Source: Rhizophagus irregularis (lineage: Eukaryota > Glomeromycota > Glomeromycetes > Glomerales > Glomeraceae). From it: 64,000 nt of DNA. Within the stretch, counting starts at the first letter, position 1; every line of letters begins with the position of its first letter. A program made the translations under genes and the position numbers. The notes beneath the pieces are model-generated. The model was not told where the DNA came from and searched no databases. It saw only the letters and a list, made by a program, of their open reading frames with translations. Where the stretch lies: contig NC_089438.1 in the NCBI RefSeq assembly GCF_026210795.1, forward strand, positions 496,001 to 560,000. The letters run 5' to 3'. Shown in pieces: positions 26,971 to 42,730 of the stretch.

Positions 26971-27819
26971 TAAGGATGGTCATCGGTCCTACCGGTCCTA
27001 CTCGGTCCTGGACCGGTCGGTCCTGGGACTTGTAGGACCGGACCGCGGTCTTGCATTATTTTGTGGCGCAGTAGGACCAGTCCCGAGGACCGACCAGTCC
27101 TCATATCGGTCTTCATATAATAAATGATTTTTATATTGAATAAATCTATTAATCTGATGAAGGTCTTTATAAAATAATATAAAGACCGACCAATTATAAA
27201 CCAATAAACAATGACAATCACTTCTCCCCACTTGTAGAGTTGCCTGTCAAAACGCTAACTTCAAAAAAGCGTTTAAGCGGAATGTCTCGTCATCCAGTGA
27301 TCATAAAACGATGAAACCACTACCATTCGAATCGTCTCAATGAGACGTGGCTAAAACATATTTCCAGGATCGATAGATAGCCGGCAATTATTGAATTTGT
27401 TATCAAATAGTTTTGCCGATGTAATTTTTTTTTCTATCGATTATAAAATAATGATTTTGATACCATTCGACGCTTCTCATTGAGACGATTCGAATGGTGG
27501 TAGTTTCATATTTTTATAATCACTGGATGGCGAGATATCACGATTATTATCACCAATACAATAATAGTAAGTGCATGACGCATGTGATGATCATTTGTAA
27601 AAAAAAAATTTGTATATTTAAAAAATTTTTTTATTTGTAAAAAAAAAAGAAAAAAGACTGATCGGTCTTAAAAAGACTTCAGTCCTTAAAAGACCAACAG
27701 TCTTATTATATGTGATATAGGACCGAAAGACCGCGGTCCTACACTAAGACGGACCGGTCCGTCTTTTTATGGTGTAGGACCGTAGGACCGCAGTCTTTTA
27801 GGACCGATGACCATCTTTA
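26971..27819. mobile_element. hAT-type non-autonomous MITE with 8-bp target duplication
   Basis: The left end TAAGGATGGTCATCGGTCCT and the right end, read in reverse complement TAAAGATGGTCATCGGTCCT, differ at one base. AAGTGTAT flanks the element on both sides (26963-26970 and 27820-27827), an 8-bp target site duplication diagnostic of hAT transposition. Both subterminal zones (to about 27110 and from about 27660) are packed with GGACCG/CGGTCC words, probably transposase-binding sites. There is no transposase frame inside. It lies in exon 4 of array gene 2, at the codon of the E2 catalytic cysteine. Minus-strand frames across the GGACC zone are not genes. Confidence 0.9.
27281..27536. mobile_element. 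Nested inverted-repeat element inside the MITE
   Basis: A roughly 62-67 bp arm (27281-27347, containing CATCCAGTGATCATAAAACG and ACCATTCGAATCGTCTCAAT) is repeated in inverse at 27475-27536 with few mismatches, around a spacer of about 127 bp. It has the form of a long-armed MITE inserted in, or captured by, the larger hAT-type element. Its target duplication is not clear. Confidence 0.65.
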
Positions 27820-30176
27820 AAGTGTATGCCCAAATATTCTAAAAAAGAATTGGTCACCAGCGCTTACAATTTCAAAAGGTAGATCTGTTACAAGACTGTT
27901 GTAATGCTTTCTATGTAAGAGTTTAATAAACTTTTTATTATTTAAGTACTACTGTCAATTTGTTCATTGTTGACTGATCCAAACCCAGGTATATATATTA
28001 TTATACTATCATCATATTCGTCATTTCCTTGATTTATTTCTCTGATTCTTACCAATATAAGCTATTAATATTAATAGATTATCCACATGAATGTGAAATT
28101 GCTCATGTATATAAAACTGATCGCACTCGTTATGAAGCTAATTGCAGAGCATGGACTCGCGAATATGCTATGGGTAAGTATAGCTAATCTTATGACCTCC
28201 AGTTGAAGGTTTTGGAAACTCGTGCTTTTTAAAATTTTATTTTTAATGTTCTATTTCTAAAGTAAGTGCTGGTCCTTGGCATTTGGAATATTACAAAGAA
28301 GAAATAAAAGATATCAATGGTAGACGTTGCAATGTAATGATCTGTAAATTAGAAGATTCTGGTAATACACCATGTGGAAAATCTTACGCCATAAGCCATG
28401 GACAAGCAATTATTCATTTAATGAACTGTCATGACATTTATGTTAACAAATATGGAAAAGTGAGAATTACTTTTTTATTAATTATTCATCTCAAACCTAT
28501 AATGTATCATATTGTACGATTAATAATCTTTAAATTCCATTTGATAGCGCAAAATTTTCGATAAACAACAAATATTAGATGCAAATAGACATTCTGAAAT
28601 AGAACAGGAAGAATTATGGAAGATACTTACTGAATTGATAATAGAAGATTCTCAATTTATAAACGTTATTGCAAGAGAAAAATTTCGTCAATTTACTCAT
28701 AAACTTAATCCTGATTTTATTATGCCATGTCAAGAATCAGTTATCCATGCATCCTATATGTCCTCATTCTTACAACTTCAACAATTTATCAAAAATGAAG
28801 CTACGTCTATTTCTTTGGCAGTAGATATCTGGACAGCTAAAAATCGTCATGATTATTTAGGCATCAACTGCTCATTTTTGGATCAAAAGTTTGAATTACA
28901 TGAAATTACCTTAGATATTGCTGATATTACTTATTTTGAAACTCGTTATACTTCAGAACATATATTAGATGCTCTTGACGATGTGTTATCCAGATGGAAA
29001 ATTCGTGATTTAATATTCACCATTACAACTATCAATAGGAGTGATATAAAAAAGGCAATACTTGACATGGAAAAAACAAACTGGTTAGGTTGTATCGAAC
29101 ATACAATACATTTAATAATTAGAAAGGTGTTGAAACCAGCTGAAATATTAATAGCACGTGCAGAAAATTATTATGATTTTTTGAAAAAAAAAAGAATTTT
29201 TTGAAAAAGGCAAAAAAAGTATTGTAAGTACATTAATTATTTACATAAACCACTTTTAAAACTTACATTAATAATTTTATACTTATAGAATTTCTCAAAA
29301 CTTCTATACACTATTATGGATTTTCCAACATATTGGGATTATTCTAGCTCTGACACTGAAGAGTATGAGAAAATCAGGCTAACTCAAGATGAACAGAATT
29401 TGATTCGGGATCTTAAATCAATTTTATGCCCATTTTTAGAAATTGCTAAACTTTTAAGAAAAGGCAACCATTATACTTATTCTTTAATAAATCCCGCATT
29501 ACTTGAAATTAAGAATAAATTTTACTTAGAAAATGTTAATACGGTAGAAATTAATTTTGAAGATAAGGAATTAAATTTTAATACGAGAATTCAAATTGAT
29601 GAGCCTGTAAATTGTGCTGGTCTTATTGATAAAATAAATCACACCCTCTCTGCTGCTATAGATCATTACTGGAAAGTTCTCTCAGATCCGGAATTAATTC
29701 TTTATAGCCTTTTAGATCCTAGAATTAAAAGATTATCATTTGTATCCACTTCAAAAAGATATGCCGTTGAGGATTTATTGCGCAAAAAATATAGAGAAAT
29801 GAAATCAACTATGGAAACCGAAAATGATATAGATAGAAATAGGCAAAGTCAAAGGATAACAAGTTCAATCCTGGCTAATTTAAAGAAACCATCTTCTCCA
29901 GTATATTCTGATGAGGTTACTGAATATTTACTTTTGGAAGAAATTGATTTGGAAAGCAATCCATTTATGTGGTGGAAAGAAAGAAAAGAAAATTTTCCTA
30001 TTTTGTACTCTTTTGCTATGAAATACTTATCTGTTTATACAACTTCAACTGTTAATGAAAAATTGTTTTCTGATGCAAATAATTTAATTGATAAAGAAAA
30101 TTCTCATTTATTTAAATATAAGATGTTTTTAAAACAATACAATAAGAATTTAGAATCAATTAATAGTAGATCTTAA

Positions 30177-31679
30177 AAAGAACCTTGTATATTTTTAAAT
30201 AGATAGGTTAAAATTGTTGATTAACACTTGTTTTTAATAAATAAAGTTACTTTATAACAACAATATTATCTTTAGATAATCATTATAATTTTTTGTGTGT
30301 TTTTTTTTTATTTTTGTTCTGAAAAATCATATGTATTTTTTTTATTATCAAGCAGTCATTAAGCATTACTCTAAAAAATGTAAAAAAGGCGCATTCCGTA
30401 GATCTTTCCTTTTATGTATAATTTTTGATAATTCTAGACAGGAAATTATTTCCATTTTAGATACTGGCCGGCATTTTATAATTACGGCCTAAATTAGAGC
30501 TAATAGTAATTTTTTTTTTTTTTGGCTTCACATTGCCTATATGAGACTTTTCCTGGTCTTTAAAAATGATATATATATATATATATTGTAATAATGTTAG
30601 GAATTTCTTGATTTTGCATTTGTGGCTATTTTGACCGGCATTATGGCTTTGGCCATAATGTAATCAAAAAGGCGTACTTAACGATCAGCAAGTAACTTTC
30701 AACAAATGAAGTTATTGTGAGAAAAGTGAAGTGCTTTTTGTAATTTTTTTTTTATGCTCCTCTTTTTTCTTTACCTTTACATATCTTGATTTACATTATC
30801 TTGATTTACATGATACATTCAATTTCTTATCCCTTAGTGTTTTGCAGCTAAATTTGGCTGCGATTTACCACTACTGATGTGCCGATCTAAACTGTAATAC
30901 AATGAAATTCCATGGAATCCTCTGCGGAAATCCTGAAAATTCCGCGGAATTTAGAACAATGGCTATCATTTAAGGGATAACTCTTATTAATTATTATTCA
31001 TTTAATCTATTAAATAATTTCTTTTTGAACTTACTCTTTACATTACAACCATATTTATATATAGGTAAATTTTAAATTTTTATGAATTTCAAGTTTATTT
31101 TTAAATATATTGAGAAAGTTTAATGTATAATATAGATAATAAGAATTTCTTTTTTTTTTAATTATACTTTTGATAACATATACTAGAACCCTGAGCAATA
31201 CAAATATAGGTAACAAGAAAGGTCGAATTTTTATAATAGCTCTACGCGAACTCAACGTGTGACTTCACAAATTGCCCAAAAACAAGCAATCTAATCATAT
31301 GACTTTATAATATCATCAAATTTTCTCGCATTTATGATTTACAATTTTACTTGTCAACCGACCTTAACTTATTGCTAATTGACTTAATAAACTTATTTAT
31401 TTCACTCGTTTATTCTTGTAGCTATTCTCACTTCTCACTTTATATTTGGAATATTGCTTATTAATTAAATATCGGGTTCATCTATAAATTTAATTATTAT
31501 TATTTCTTTGTAATATTTTTTCTCAAACATCGGGTGAATTTTTTAATGTTTTGACTAAAAATGCGGCTCAGTATCAAAAACTATCGGATAATGTGAAGAT
31601 TTAAAATCATTCGAATTTAAAAAATTCATATGATAATTTTCACTGTTACCATATATTTTTTTTTTGAATATTTTGATGA
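30177..31679. other. 3' flank of array gene 2 and intergenic DNA
   Basis: The first 180 bp are homologous to the 3' flanks of genes 1 and 3. Homology stops near 30380, where a different, less AT-rich sequence begins (frame at 30295-30492 not supported). A perfect 9-bp-arm hairpin CATTATGGC/GCCATAATG lies at 30639-30660, and a TA microsatellite at 30569-30586. No gene is seen. Confidence 0.35.
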
Positions 31680-31880
31680 ATTGATTATACTATCATCATA
31701 TTCGGTCATTTCCTTGACTGATTTCTCTGATTCTTACCAATATAAGCTTTTTTTAATTGCAACTAATTAATTTATTCCTTTTTTATTCTTTACATATATA
31801 TTATTAGGACTTGTATAAAACATTAATGTTAATAGATGATCCATTTTTACTTGAAATTGCTCATGACTATGAACATAATT
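31680..31880 (+). pseudogene. UBC intron 5 / exon 6 scrap
   Basis: TATACTATCATCATATTCGG to CCAATATAAGC at 31687-31746 matches intron 5 of array gene 2 almost base for base. TTTACATATATATTATTAGGA at about 31790 resembles the exon 2 acceptor. AATAGATGATCCATTTTTAC then GAAATTGCTCATG at 31832-31865 is the start of exon 6 (DDP.L.EIAH). The pieces are out of order and non-coding: a collapsed array unit. Confidence 0.55.
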
Positions 31881-32230
31881 AAATTTATGATATATATAAA
31901 TGTTAATAATTATAAAACGATTATAAATTTATAAACATGAGAATAATCAGACTAGGGTTTTTTTGAACTTTACATGAAATTATTGAATAAAATCTTGAAT
32001 CTAACTATTATCAAATTTGTTTGTTCGCTATTATGGTGATCAGCTCGATATTTATTTTGGAAAGAAATTTTTTTAGGCCATTTATTTATTTTTTTTTTAG
32101 TAAAATAATTTGGCAAGGAATTTTGGAAAATTGTTCTGATAACTATGATAACTATGAATAACGTAAAAATTCGAGGATTACAATTTTTCGAAAAGGCTTG
32201 TATACAGTGACCTATCACCTGCAAACGTGA
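31881..32230 (+). repeat. Array flank block, partial copy
   Basis: It matches the second half of the flank block: TTTTGAACTTTACATGAAATTA, GGCAAGGAATTTTGG, ATTCGAGGATTACA and CAGTGACCTATCACCTG, the last also seen near 40515 in the third copy. Confidence 0.55.
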
Positions 32231-32238
32231 GTTATAAG

Positions 32239-32462
32239 TAGGGATTGGAATCGATTAATCGAAAATCGACAAAACATAGTAAAATCGATTCTCGAGAATC
32301 GATTCTCAGCAATTTTTTACATGTAAGTTAACCTCTCCGAAGTAATTTTTCATGCCGGCCAAGGGCTGATTATTTTTGCTGAAATTAGAAACTGATTCAA
32401 AGTCAGGTTGGTCGTCTATAAGAAAAATCTTGAAAAGATTCGATTTTCGATTCCAATCCCTA
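32239..32462. mobile_element. hAT-type MITE, 224 bp, with 8-bp target duplication
   Basis: The termini TAGGGATTGGAATCGA and its inverse TCGATTCCAATCCCTA are perfect. GTTATAAG flanks both sides (32231-32238 and 32463-32470). An inner palindrome GATTCTCGAGAATC lies near 32290. A truncated relative is at 4359-4410. It lies inside the flank block of the array and is absent from the other block copies, so it inserted after the duplications. Confidence 0.85.
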
Positions 32463-32589
32463 GTTATAAGGTATACTGTACCATTGTGACCAAAAATCAC
32501 AAATTATAAAAATTGAAATTTTGAAATTTTGGTGCCAAGTCCCAACGGTACACCATACAAGTTCTCCAAAGAACTTCTTTTAACTTATC

Positions 32590-32790
32590 AATAGCATTTG
32601 AGGATGATTTTTTTCATTGGCAAAAGACAGTTATTTTGTCTTATAAGTAATTTTTACATAATTTTTAAACGTAGGCGATGATGTAATTTAACTAGTATTT
32701 AATTACTTTGAGTTCTAAATAATGTTTTTTTAATTAGGCTGTTTCTCTCTTTGATATCATTTCCTGCGAATTACCTCCCGGATTTGAGTC
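32590..32790 (+). pseudogene. UBC exon 2-3 scrap
   Basis: GAGGATGATTTTTTTCATTG followed by GCAAAAGACAG corresponds to exon 2 (DDLFHWQ). TCTCTCTTTGATATCATTTCC near 32743 corresponds to degraded exon 3, with a CTGCGAATTAC tail like that at 25434. This parallels the scrap at 25258-25440, so the two are copies of the same decayed unit. Confidence 0.5.
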
Positions 32791-32799
32791 CCGCAAGTC

Positions 32800-34475
32800 T
32801 GCAATGGGTTGGGCAATCTATTTTGAATGTAAGCACGGATTTTTTTAATCGGGCTAAACTATCTTTATTTATTTTATATGTAAATACTGATATTTTCAAT
32901 AGTGAATGAATAAATTTTAATGTTTAACTAAATCATAAAAATTTATTTTAACTGGAAATCACTACCAACAAAATTTGTGCCATTATTTTTGCCAGTAAAA
33001 AGGGTGGATAAAATATTGGTTATGTATAAAAATAACACGTTAATTATTTAAAAAAATTAAACTTTATAAAATCTGTTAAAATTAGGGATAATCTTGGTTG
33101 GCATGCATAATATACAATTATTGAATAGAAGGGTAGCATATCAGTCACCAATCAAGGGCTCCGAAAGATACGAGTCGACCCGGGTTAATTTGACTCGACT
33201 TGATTTTTAGATCGGGGCAGTATTAATAATTTTAATGATCTTTTAGATTAGTTTAGACTAGCAAAGTTTTTAGCCGTATATTTAGTGTAGATACTTTATT
33301 GATACTACGTATTTTTATGTCAATCTTATGTTATTCGTGTTACACGAGTATCATAATACTAATAAAGTTTAAAAAAAAATAATTTTGATGACCTGTGACA
33401 CGTATGGCCTGACCCGACGAAGTCGGCAGTTTTTAACACTGGCCAAATTATAATATCGGCCGGAATCAACATTTTCGTTTGTTATTAATAAAAATAAATA
33501 GAAAATAAATATACTAGAACATAATAACAACTAGAACTAATGATCAAATTAAAAAGTGTATGTAAACTTTATTAACTTTTTCATTAAATATTGATATTAG
33601 CTTAATTAGTTAATTTGTATTCAATTGCTAACCTTATCATGTAAGCTTTTAAGCTTTGATTAATAAAATTTTGAATTTTATATTAATTGAATTGCTGAAA
33701 TTCACGAATTTCGTATTACATAAAATACAAAATTTGTTTTTTTATGAAATTTATTTCCGGTCCTCTGGCTCGCTCGAGACGATGCAATCAGATTATCATG
33801 TGGGTATCCGAACTTCAAAAAATTTTTCTTTTTTTTTTCAGTTTTTTAGATCATTTTTTTTTTATTAATAATATGATTTATTTTTCTCAATTTTCTTTTT
33901 TTTTTTTAATCCGATTTTTTTATACGGCTTATTTTTTTTTCGGTTTGTTCTTTTTTTATAAGCCAACATTTTTTTAAAAATTTTTATTTTTTTTTTAACT
34001 TGACTTTATTTTTATTTTTTTATTTTTCAGTTATTTTAAGTTGAATTTTTTTTTACTTATTAATTATTAATATGATAATTAGGACTAATAAAAGACTTTT
34101 TATTGTTTTTTTTTTATTATTCGTGTTTATTTATTTATAACTAACACTAATAAAAAAAACAAAAAAATTTGGTTCAAACATTAAATAAAATATTTATTTT
34201 TTTTCATTCTTTTTATATTTAAGCAAATCCCTCATTCTCAAATGAGATTTTTTTAATTCGCACAAAATCTTTTTATCATATAGTTGATAACTTGACCGAA
34301 TTTTTTTTTAAAGAGAAAAAATATAGTTTGTATAATTTACAAAAGTATGAAAATAAAAGTTAAAAATGAAGTCTTTTTACACAAAAACACAGATTGCCAT
34401 TAAGAAACAACTTTTTATTAAAACATTTAATAAGAAGAGACGAAAAATAAAATTTCGATTTCATGAAAAAGGTCA
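32800..34475. other. Intergenic stretch with a pyrimidine-rich tract
   Basis: From about 33820 to 34160 the plus strand is dominated by T runs broken by single other bases, and frames there (33656-33868, 33744-33977) only reflect this. Short GC patches at 33170-33190 (GTCGACCCGGG) and 33405-33470 (ACTGGCC and CGGCCGG) may be MITE scraps. No gene is seen. Confidence 0.35.
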
Positions 34476-34706
34476 GTGATCGACCAAAGAATGAAAAATT
34501 CCATCTTAAAGGAAATTGGAAATATGGAAAAAGTTGAAGAGAATATAACAAAAAAAGAATTAGAGAACTCAAATTTTTCGAAATCATTAAATATTTATGT
34601 AGAATCTGAAATAATAAAATTAAAGAAAAAAGCAGAAAAGATAATAATAGTGAATGATATTCAAAATGTTGTCAAAGAAAACAGCTTCATAAAAGAGAGA
34701 AATTAA
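34476..34706 (+). other. Lysine-rich open frame, doubtful gene
   Basis: A 76-codon frame rich in Lys and Glu (EKVEENITKKELENSNF) with predicted helical character. It could be a captured exon in the Helitron whose 3' end lies 338 bp downstream, or a chance A-rich frame. No homologue is recognised. Confidence 0.2.
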
Positions 34707-35010
34707 TTTGGAAAATAATTTTAATTTTTTATATCTTATTTTATTATAAAAATATTAAAAAAAATTTTATGTGATTCGATAGATTATCCTATTACTGTTT
34801 TTATAAATGCACTACAATAAAAGCGTTCAGTATAAGAATAAAATAAAATAAATTTAATTGTAAAATAAAAAAAATACTATTACAGCACATAGTCACTATT
34901 CATTTTTTTCATTATAATAATCTATAGATTGTTTTTATTCATATCTCTGCTCATTTATACAATATATTATCTGCACATAATTTATCATATATAAATATAT
35001 TGCTTAAAAA

Positions 35011-35047
35011 ACCTTAAACCCGATGCGAAGCAACGGTTCACTGCTAG
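35011..35047 (+). mobile_element. Degenerate Helitron 3' terminus
   Basis: AACCCGATGCGAAGCAACGGTT (35017-35038) is a mutated hairpin, followed after CACTG by CTAG (35044-35047) and T. The layout fits a Helitron 3' end on the plus strand, with the body to the left. The stem is imperfect and the 5' end was not found. Confidence 0.5.
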
Positions 35048-35501
35048 TTTTTATTAAAAAAAAATAATAAAAAGTTGGACTTCAAAGCACTAAAATACTA
35101 AAATAATGAAATTTTAAACGGTAAAAATGTAAACAAAAAAATCCTGGTCCGGGTCCGGGCCAGCACAACTGCCGGCACGTATATTCATATTTTACAGCTG
35201 ATTTAAAGAAATCGGAAATATTCGGTAAAGCTCAAAATAAGATGAACTCCAAAATTAGCGTATAATTAAAATTATATTGGAATAGCAGATAGTAAAATTT
35301 TACTTTAGAATCGGCCTATCGGCCGATCATTTATCCGATTCCCTAAATGGTTAAAAATTCATACATTTACATATAAGAAATCAGGAAAATTCTTTTTTTA
35401 AGATTCATTAAAAAATGATGCTCGTGATACAAATAAAGTAGTTTAGCGTAAATAAGCTTGTCAACGATAACCCCATTTTTATTTTTTTCCTGACAAACAA
35501 A

Positions 35502-38392
<2,891 letters not shown>

Positions 38393-38691
38393 AAGAAACA
38401 TTTGTATTTACATTATTTATATTATATTTCTTATAAATAGGTCTAAAAAATTATTAACAATCGTTTTTATAAATAAAGTTACTTTAAACAACATTATTTT
38501 ATAACATGTTAAAGTTCTTTTATTTTATTTTTGCTCGGATAATAAGTTATTACTAAATAGTTATCAAGCATTATTATTCTAAAGAATGAATGGAATGTAT
38601 AAACTAGAAAGCGAAATATATTCTGTTTCTTTGGAATAGAATTAAGTATTTTTTGGCCCACATACATTATGACAATAATATTTAAGTATTA

Positions 38692-38794
38692 GTTATTTAC
38701 TATTCTAGTAGAGTAGTAGTAAATAAATTGGGTGGGTTATTATTCTTCGGATGATAACCCATTTGTTTACTACGTATAGTATATAGTAAATAAC
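38692..38794. mobile_element. Small hairpin MITE, about 103 bp
   Basis: GTTATTTACTAT at the left is the inverse of ATAGTAAATAAC at the right, with a further inner pair (GGGTTATTATTC against GATGATAACCC). The homologous position downstream of gene 1 (about 23780) lacks it, so it inserted after the duplication. The target duplication is probably TA or TTA; not certain. Confidence 0.6.
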
Positions 38795-39629
38795 TTTTTA
38801 TCATCCTAGACACGGGCATCTAGTTCACTATATAATTCAGACTTTTGTGTATTTGTGTATGATGAAACTATTTTTTTCTTCTTTCCTGACTCTTGATTTG
38901 GAGGGAATGAAAGTTCATATCACTAATTGTAATGTAACTATAAATATTAGTTAAAAACTGAACGTGAATGTATTAAGATGTATTATAATATTAATAGCAA
39001 ACCAATAAAAATCAATAAATTGTAACTATTCAATTAAACTATAATTTCTATAGCTTATCATACTGATCACATAGTTTATTAAACGGCAAAAAAAAATACT
39101 AGATACTCATTAGTGTAATAGATTTATAATAAAAGAATTATTGAAATGTCAGTATTGTCGGTATAGAAATAATTTATAGCGCATAATCATTTTGGTATGA
39201 CTGTATACATGATTACAATGTTTTTTCATTAGTTTCTATTAATAGAGAATAAAGTGAAGACATGATTTTCCTAAAGAGACACACTAATCAAAAGGAGTAG
39301 ACGTATTAATTTTCTTAATTTTTTTTTATTTTTCCGAAATGCAAAAGTCCAAGCTTTTTTATTAAAGCATAAATTTTATTTTTTCGGATAGATATTTTAA
39401 TAGTTCCCAACTTCCGTAACGAAATGAATTTATGAATTTTTTTTTATATTCAAATTTCAAGTTTTAAAAATTAGGTTAAAAGCGCAACTGCGTTAAGCAT
39501 TTGTGACGCAGTAATTATAATGTCATGTGGTCTATCTATATAGTAAGTATATCATATTTACCGATCAATTGTAACCAGCACAAAGCAGCTATTTTCTCTG
39601 GAACCAACCAGTCACGATTGCTTATGTAC
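38795..39629. other. 3' flank of array gene 3
   Basis: No gene is seen. From about 39240 it is homologous to 23940-24200 downstream of gene 1 (ATGATTTTCCTAAAGAGACA, TTTTCCGAAATGCAAAAGT, GTAACGAAATGAATTTATGA). Confidence 0.45.
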
Positions 39630-40540
39630 AAATCAAATTAATTTAGTACGGATATATCGGATATATCAAAATAAATCCTAATATACTAAGAATTTATTAT
39701 GTCATATCGCGTTGAAAATAGATATATTTCAATAAATAAACACGATTTTGAATATAAACCCAAGCAAGTTCCGAATCAAGTTTATATTTTAAAACTAAAT
39801 ACATTTTATAAATCAATTCTATGGAAAAGATTTTAGAAATTATTTACATACGTCGTTACTCGTTAATTTTTTTTTTATTTCATTTATTAATTCTCTATAT
39901 CATAATTTCGAATCGTTGATTAAATAAGTTTTTCAATGTGCCAATGTACATAAATTGCAAGTTTTTTATACGGAGTTTATTTCATAATGTTTTTTCTCAA
40001 TATTTATTCTTTTGTGTGCGCTTATGATTTTTTATAAAGAGCGAGATATTTTACTCATTATATTCTTCCTTCAAGGATAAATAATAATTTTATATAAAAG
40101 GTTATAATAACTTCGAACAGTAAGAAATAATAAATTTTTATCTATATAATGTTAAATGTTAATATCGAATATTTCTAACCGAATAAAAAAACATATCGAA
40201 ATAAAATGATTATTTAACTGAATTTCTAATTGAATGAGCGGAAAGGCCTAATTAAAACACAGTATATGCGAAACGTAATTAATTTATGAACTTAACAATT
40301 ATGAAACGATTATTAATACATATTACATAATATGAGAATCAGTTTAGGGTTTTCGAACTTTACATAAATTATTGCAACAATATAAATAAATAATAAATAA
40401 AAATCTTAAAATTTTAATCTAAATTTAATTTTAATTTGGTGTGAAATTTTTGGACGAATAAAACTACCTATAACATAAAATTCGAGGGATTACATTTTCT
40501 TGGAAGGCGTCGAACAGTGTACCTATCACCTATGAACGGT
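39630..40540 (+). repeat. Array flank block, copy 3
   Basis: The most complete copy: ACGGATATATCGGATATATC, AAGAATTTATTATGTCATAT, GTTTATTTCATAATG, TTTACTCATTATATTCTTCC, ACTTCGAACAGTAAGAAATA, GGGTTTTCGAACTTTACATA and GTGTACCTATCACCTATGAA. Compare 16960, 24440 and 31881. Confidence 0.7.
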
Positions 40541-42051
40541 GAATAGTTCACTGAAGAACTTTTTCTTTTTATACACAAATATATGAATTTTTTTTTGAAA
40601 ATTGCTATATATATATATATATAAATATATATTAAATTAAGTTGGGAATTAAAAGTTCATGCATATTTTACATAATTGTTATTTTATAGATCGGTTATCT
40701 CATTATTGGATAGTAACGGGAGTTTATTACAAAAATTGCATGAACGATCTCGTCAAACCGATAATATATAAATTTGTTGTTTAAAGTTAATTTTGGATTT
40801 TAATTTTTTTTCGTAATATTGATATTGACAAAATTTTTTTGTGAGAATAGTGTGAGAATTACAATTAATTAAAAGTTTGTTAATTGCCTCCAAAATATTA
40901 TCATGAGGAGGTTCTTCATTGAGAGATAATTTACCAGCACATCACCAGACATAAAATCTGGAATCTATTTTGGGACTGAAGGATTTTTTGGGAACAAAGT
41001 AATTATTTTTAGGTTCACTACTATTGTATTATCATAATAGCAATGGTCTCTTTTATTTATCTTATTCAACAATAGAATGGATTACACAAATTAAGGTAAG
41101 TTTTGCCAGCATGATACTATATTTTAAAATAAATATCTATACTTTTTTTATGATTTATTTGTATGAGGCGTTATTAAAAAAAAGTGAAATCTTTGATATA
41201 ATTATTATTATACGACAATTTTATAGATGCATCAATTATTTATTATCAATAAATTATTAATAAACAATTACGAACTTTTTATATATTTACCCGTCCAATT
41301 TTTTTTTTTTTAAACAATTAAATGGGAAAACTTTGTGATCAAATGATGATCGCTATATCCAAGATTTTTCATCTTTTTATTGCTTTACATAACGGTAATA
41401 CTGTAATAATGGTAAAATCTCCAGATTCATTATTTAGGGAAAAAAAAAAATTTCATATTATTTATAAACGGTAATTGTAACACAACATTTGGTATTTAAC
41501 TTAATTAAGTATTTTTGCCATAGTAATTATGTACATTTATTACGTTCATGCCTATTATTTTCATCATGTTTTTTTTCAATATATATTAACCTACCGTTCT
41601 GACTGCGGACCCAGTGCATAAAGCTTGACCTTTGAAGCTTTGAAGCATATTCTAAATTTAAAAATAAACGTAAGCTTTAGCTTAAGCATGAAAAGTCTAA
41701 ACATATATTGAGTTTCATGGTTAGTACAATCGTCAAATTAATTAAGACGATACTACAAATAATTTAGATATATAGCACAGACTTTTTGACATTCTTTTCT
41801 AAAAAAATACTCGGAATGGCACAATTATATGTAACTAATAAGTAAATTAATTTAAAGAATAATTAAAATAAAAAATTGTCACTGTTGGATAGTATAAATT
41901 GTGTAATACCCTGTTTTTTTTTGGTAACCGCATTTTCATTTCTTTATTAATAATTTTTTTATTATACAGAAAAAAAACTAATTAAATATATACTCGTGAT
42001 AGTGAGTAACTTTTTTACATAATTTAGATTTTTTTTTTACTAACGAACTAA
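40541..42051. other. Intergenic stretch upstream of array copy 4
   Basis: A TA microsatellite is at 40605-40630. A 78-codon AT-rich frame at 41024-41260 has no recognisable domain. No element boundaries are seen. Confidence 0.35.
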
Positions 42052-42333
42052 ATGGCACTTAAAAGAATTAAAAAGGTGAGTCTCTATCACAAATCAGAAA
42101 AATATTTATTAGTATAAATTTATTTTTTCAACTACCGACTTAGACAAACCATTTTTCTCAACTAGGAATTGCACGACTTAGGACGTGAATCATCGTCATC
42201 TTGTAATGCTGGTCCTATCGAAGATGATCTTTTTCATTGAAAAGCGAGTTCTGTAAGTACTTTTCGGCTTATATATTAAATTTTACATATATATAGATGA
42301 ATCATTCAATTCTTTTCCTATAACTTTGATTAG

Positions 42334-42489
<156 letters not shown>

Positions 42490-42680
42490 TGATCATTTAT
42501 TTTAAATTTATTATAAATTTTGTCACGAGATTTTCTATGGAAATCATTTCTCAATTTGTTATTAAAACACCTGCTGAATTGCCTCGAAATTGAAAATCAT
42601 TTCCCTTTTTATAAAAAAATTTCCTTTTTAGTAAAAAACTCTCAGATTAATCTTATATAACTTTATGTAAAAAATGTAAA

Positions 42681-42730
42681 TGTCAATGTCAATGTCAATG
42701 TCAATGTCAATGACAATGACAATGACAATG
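42681..42730 (+). repeat. Hexanucleotide microsatellite
   Basis: About five TGTCAA units are followed by about four TGACAA units. It lies in intron 3 of array copy 4, just before the larger minisatellite, whose units carry similar TGTCAA words. Confidence 0.85.

Noticed and set aside
26970-27231. Overlapping minus-strand frames with Arg/Thr/Gly/Pro-rich ends
   Set aside because: Their unusual composition comes only from the GGACCG words of the MITE terminus.
33656-33977. Two overlapping Phe-rich frames
   Set aside because: They lie in a T-homopolymer tract; composition alone explains them.
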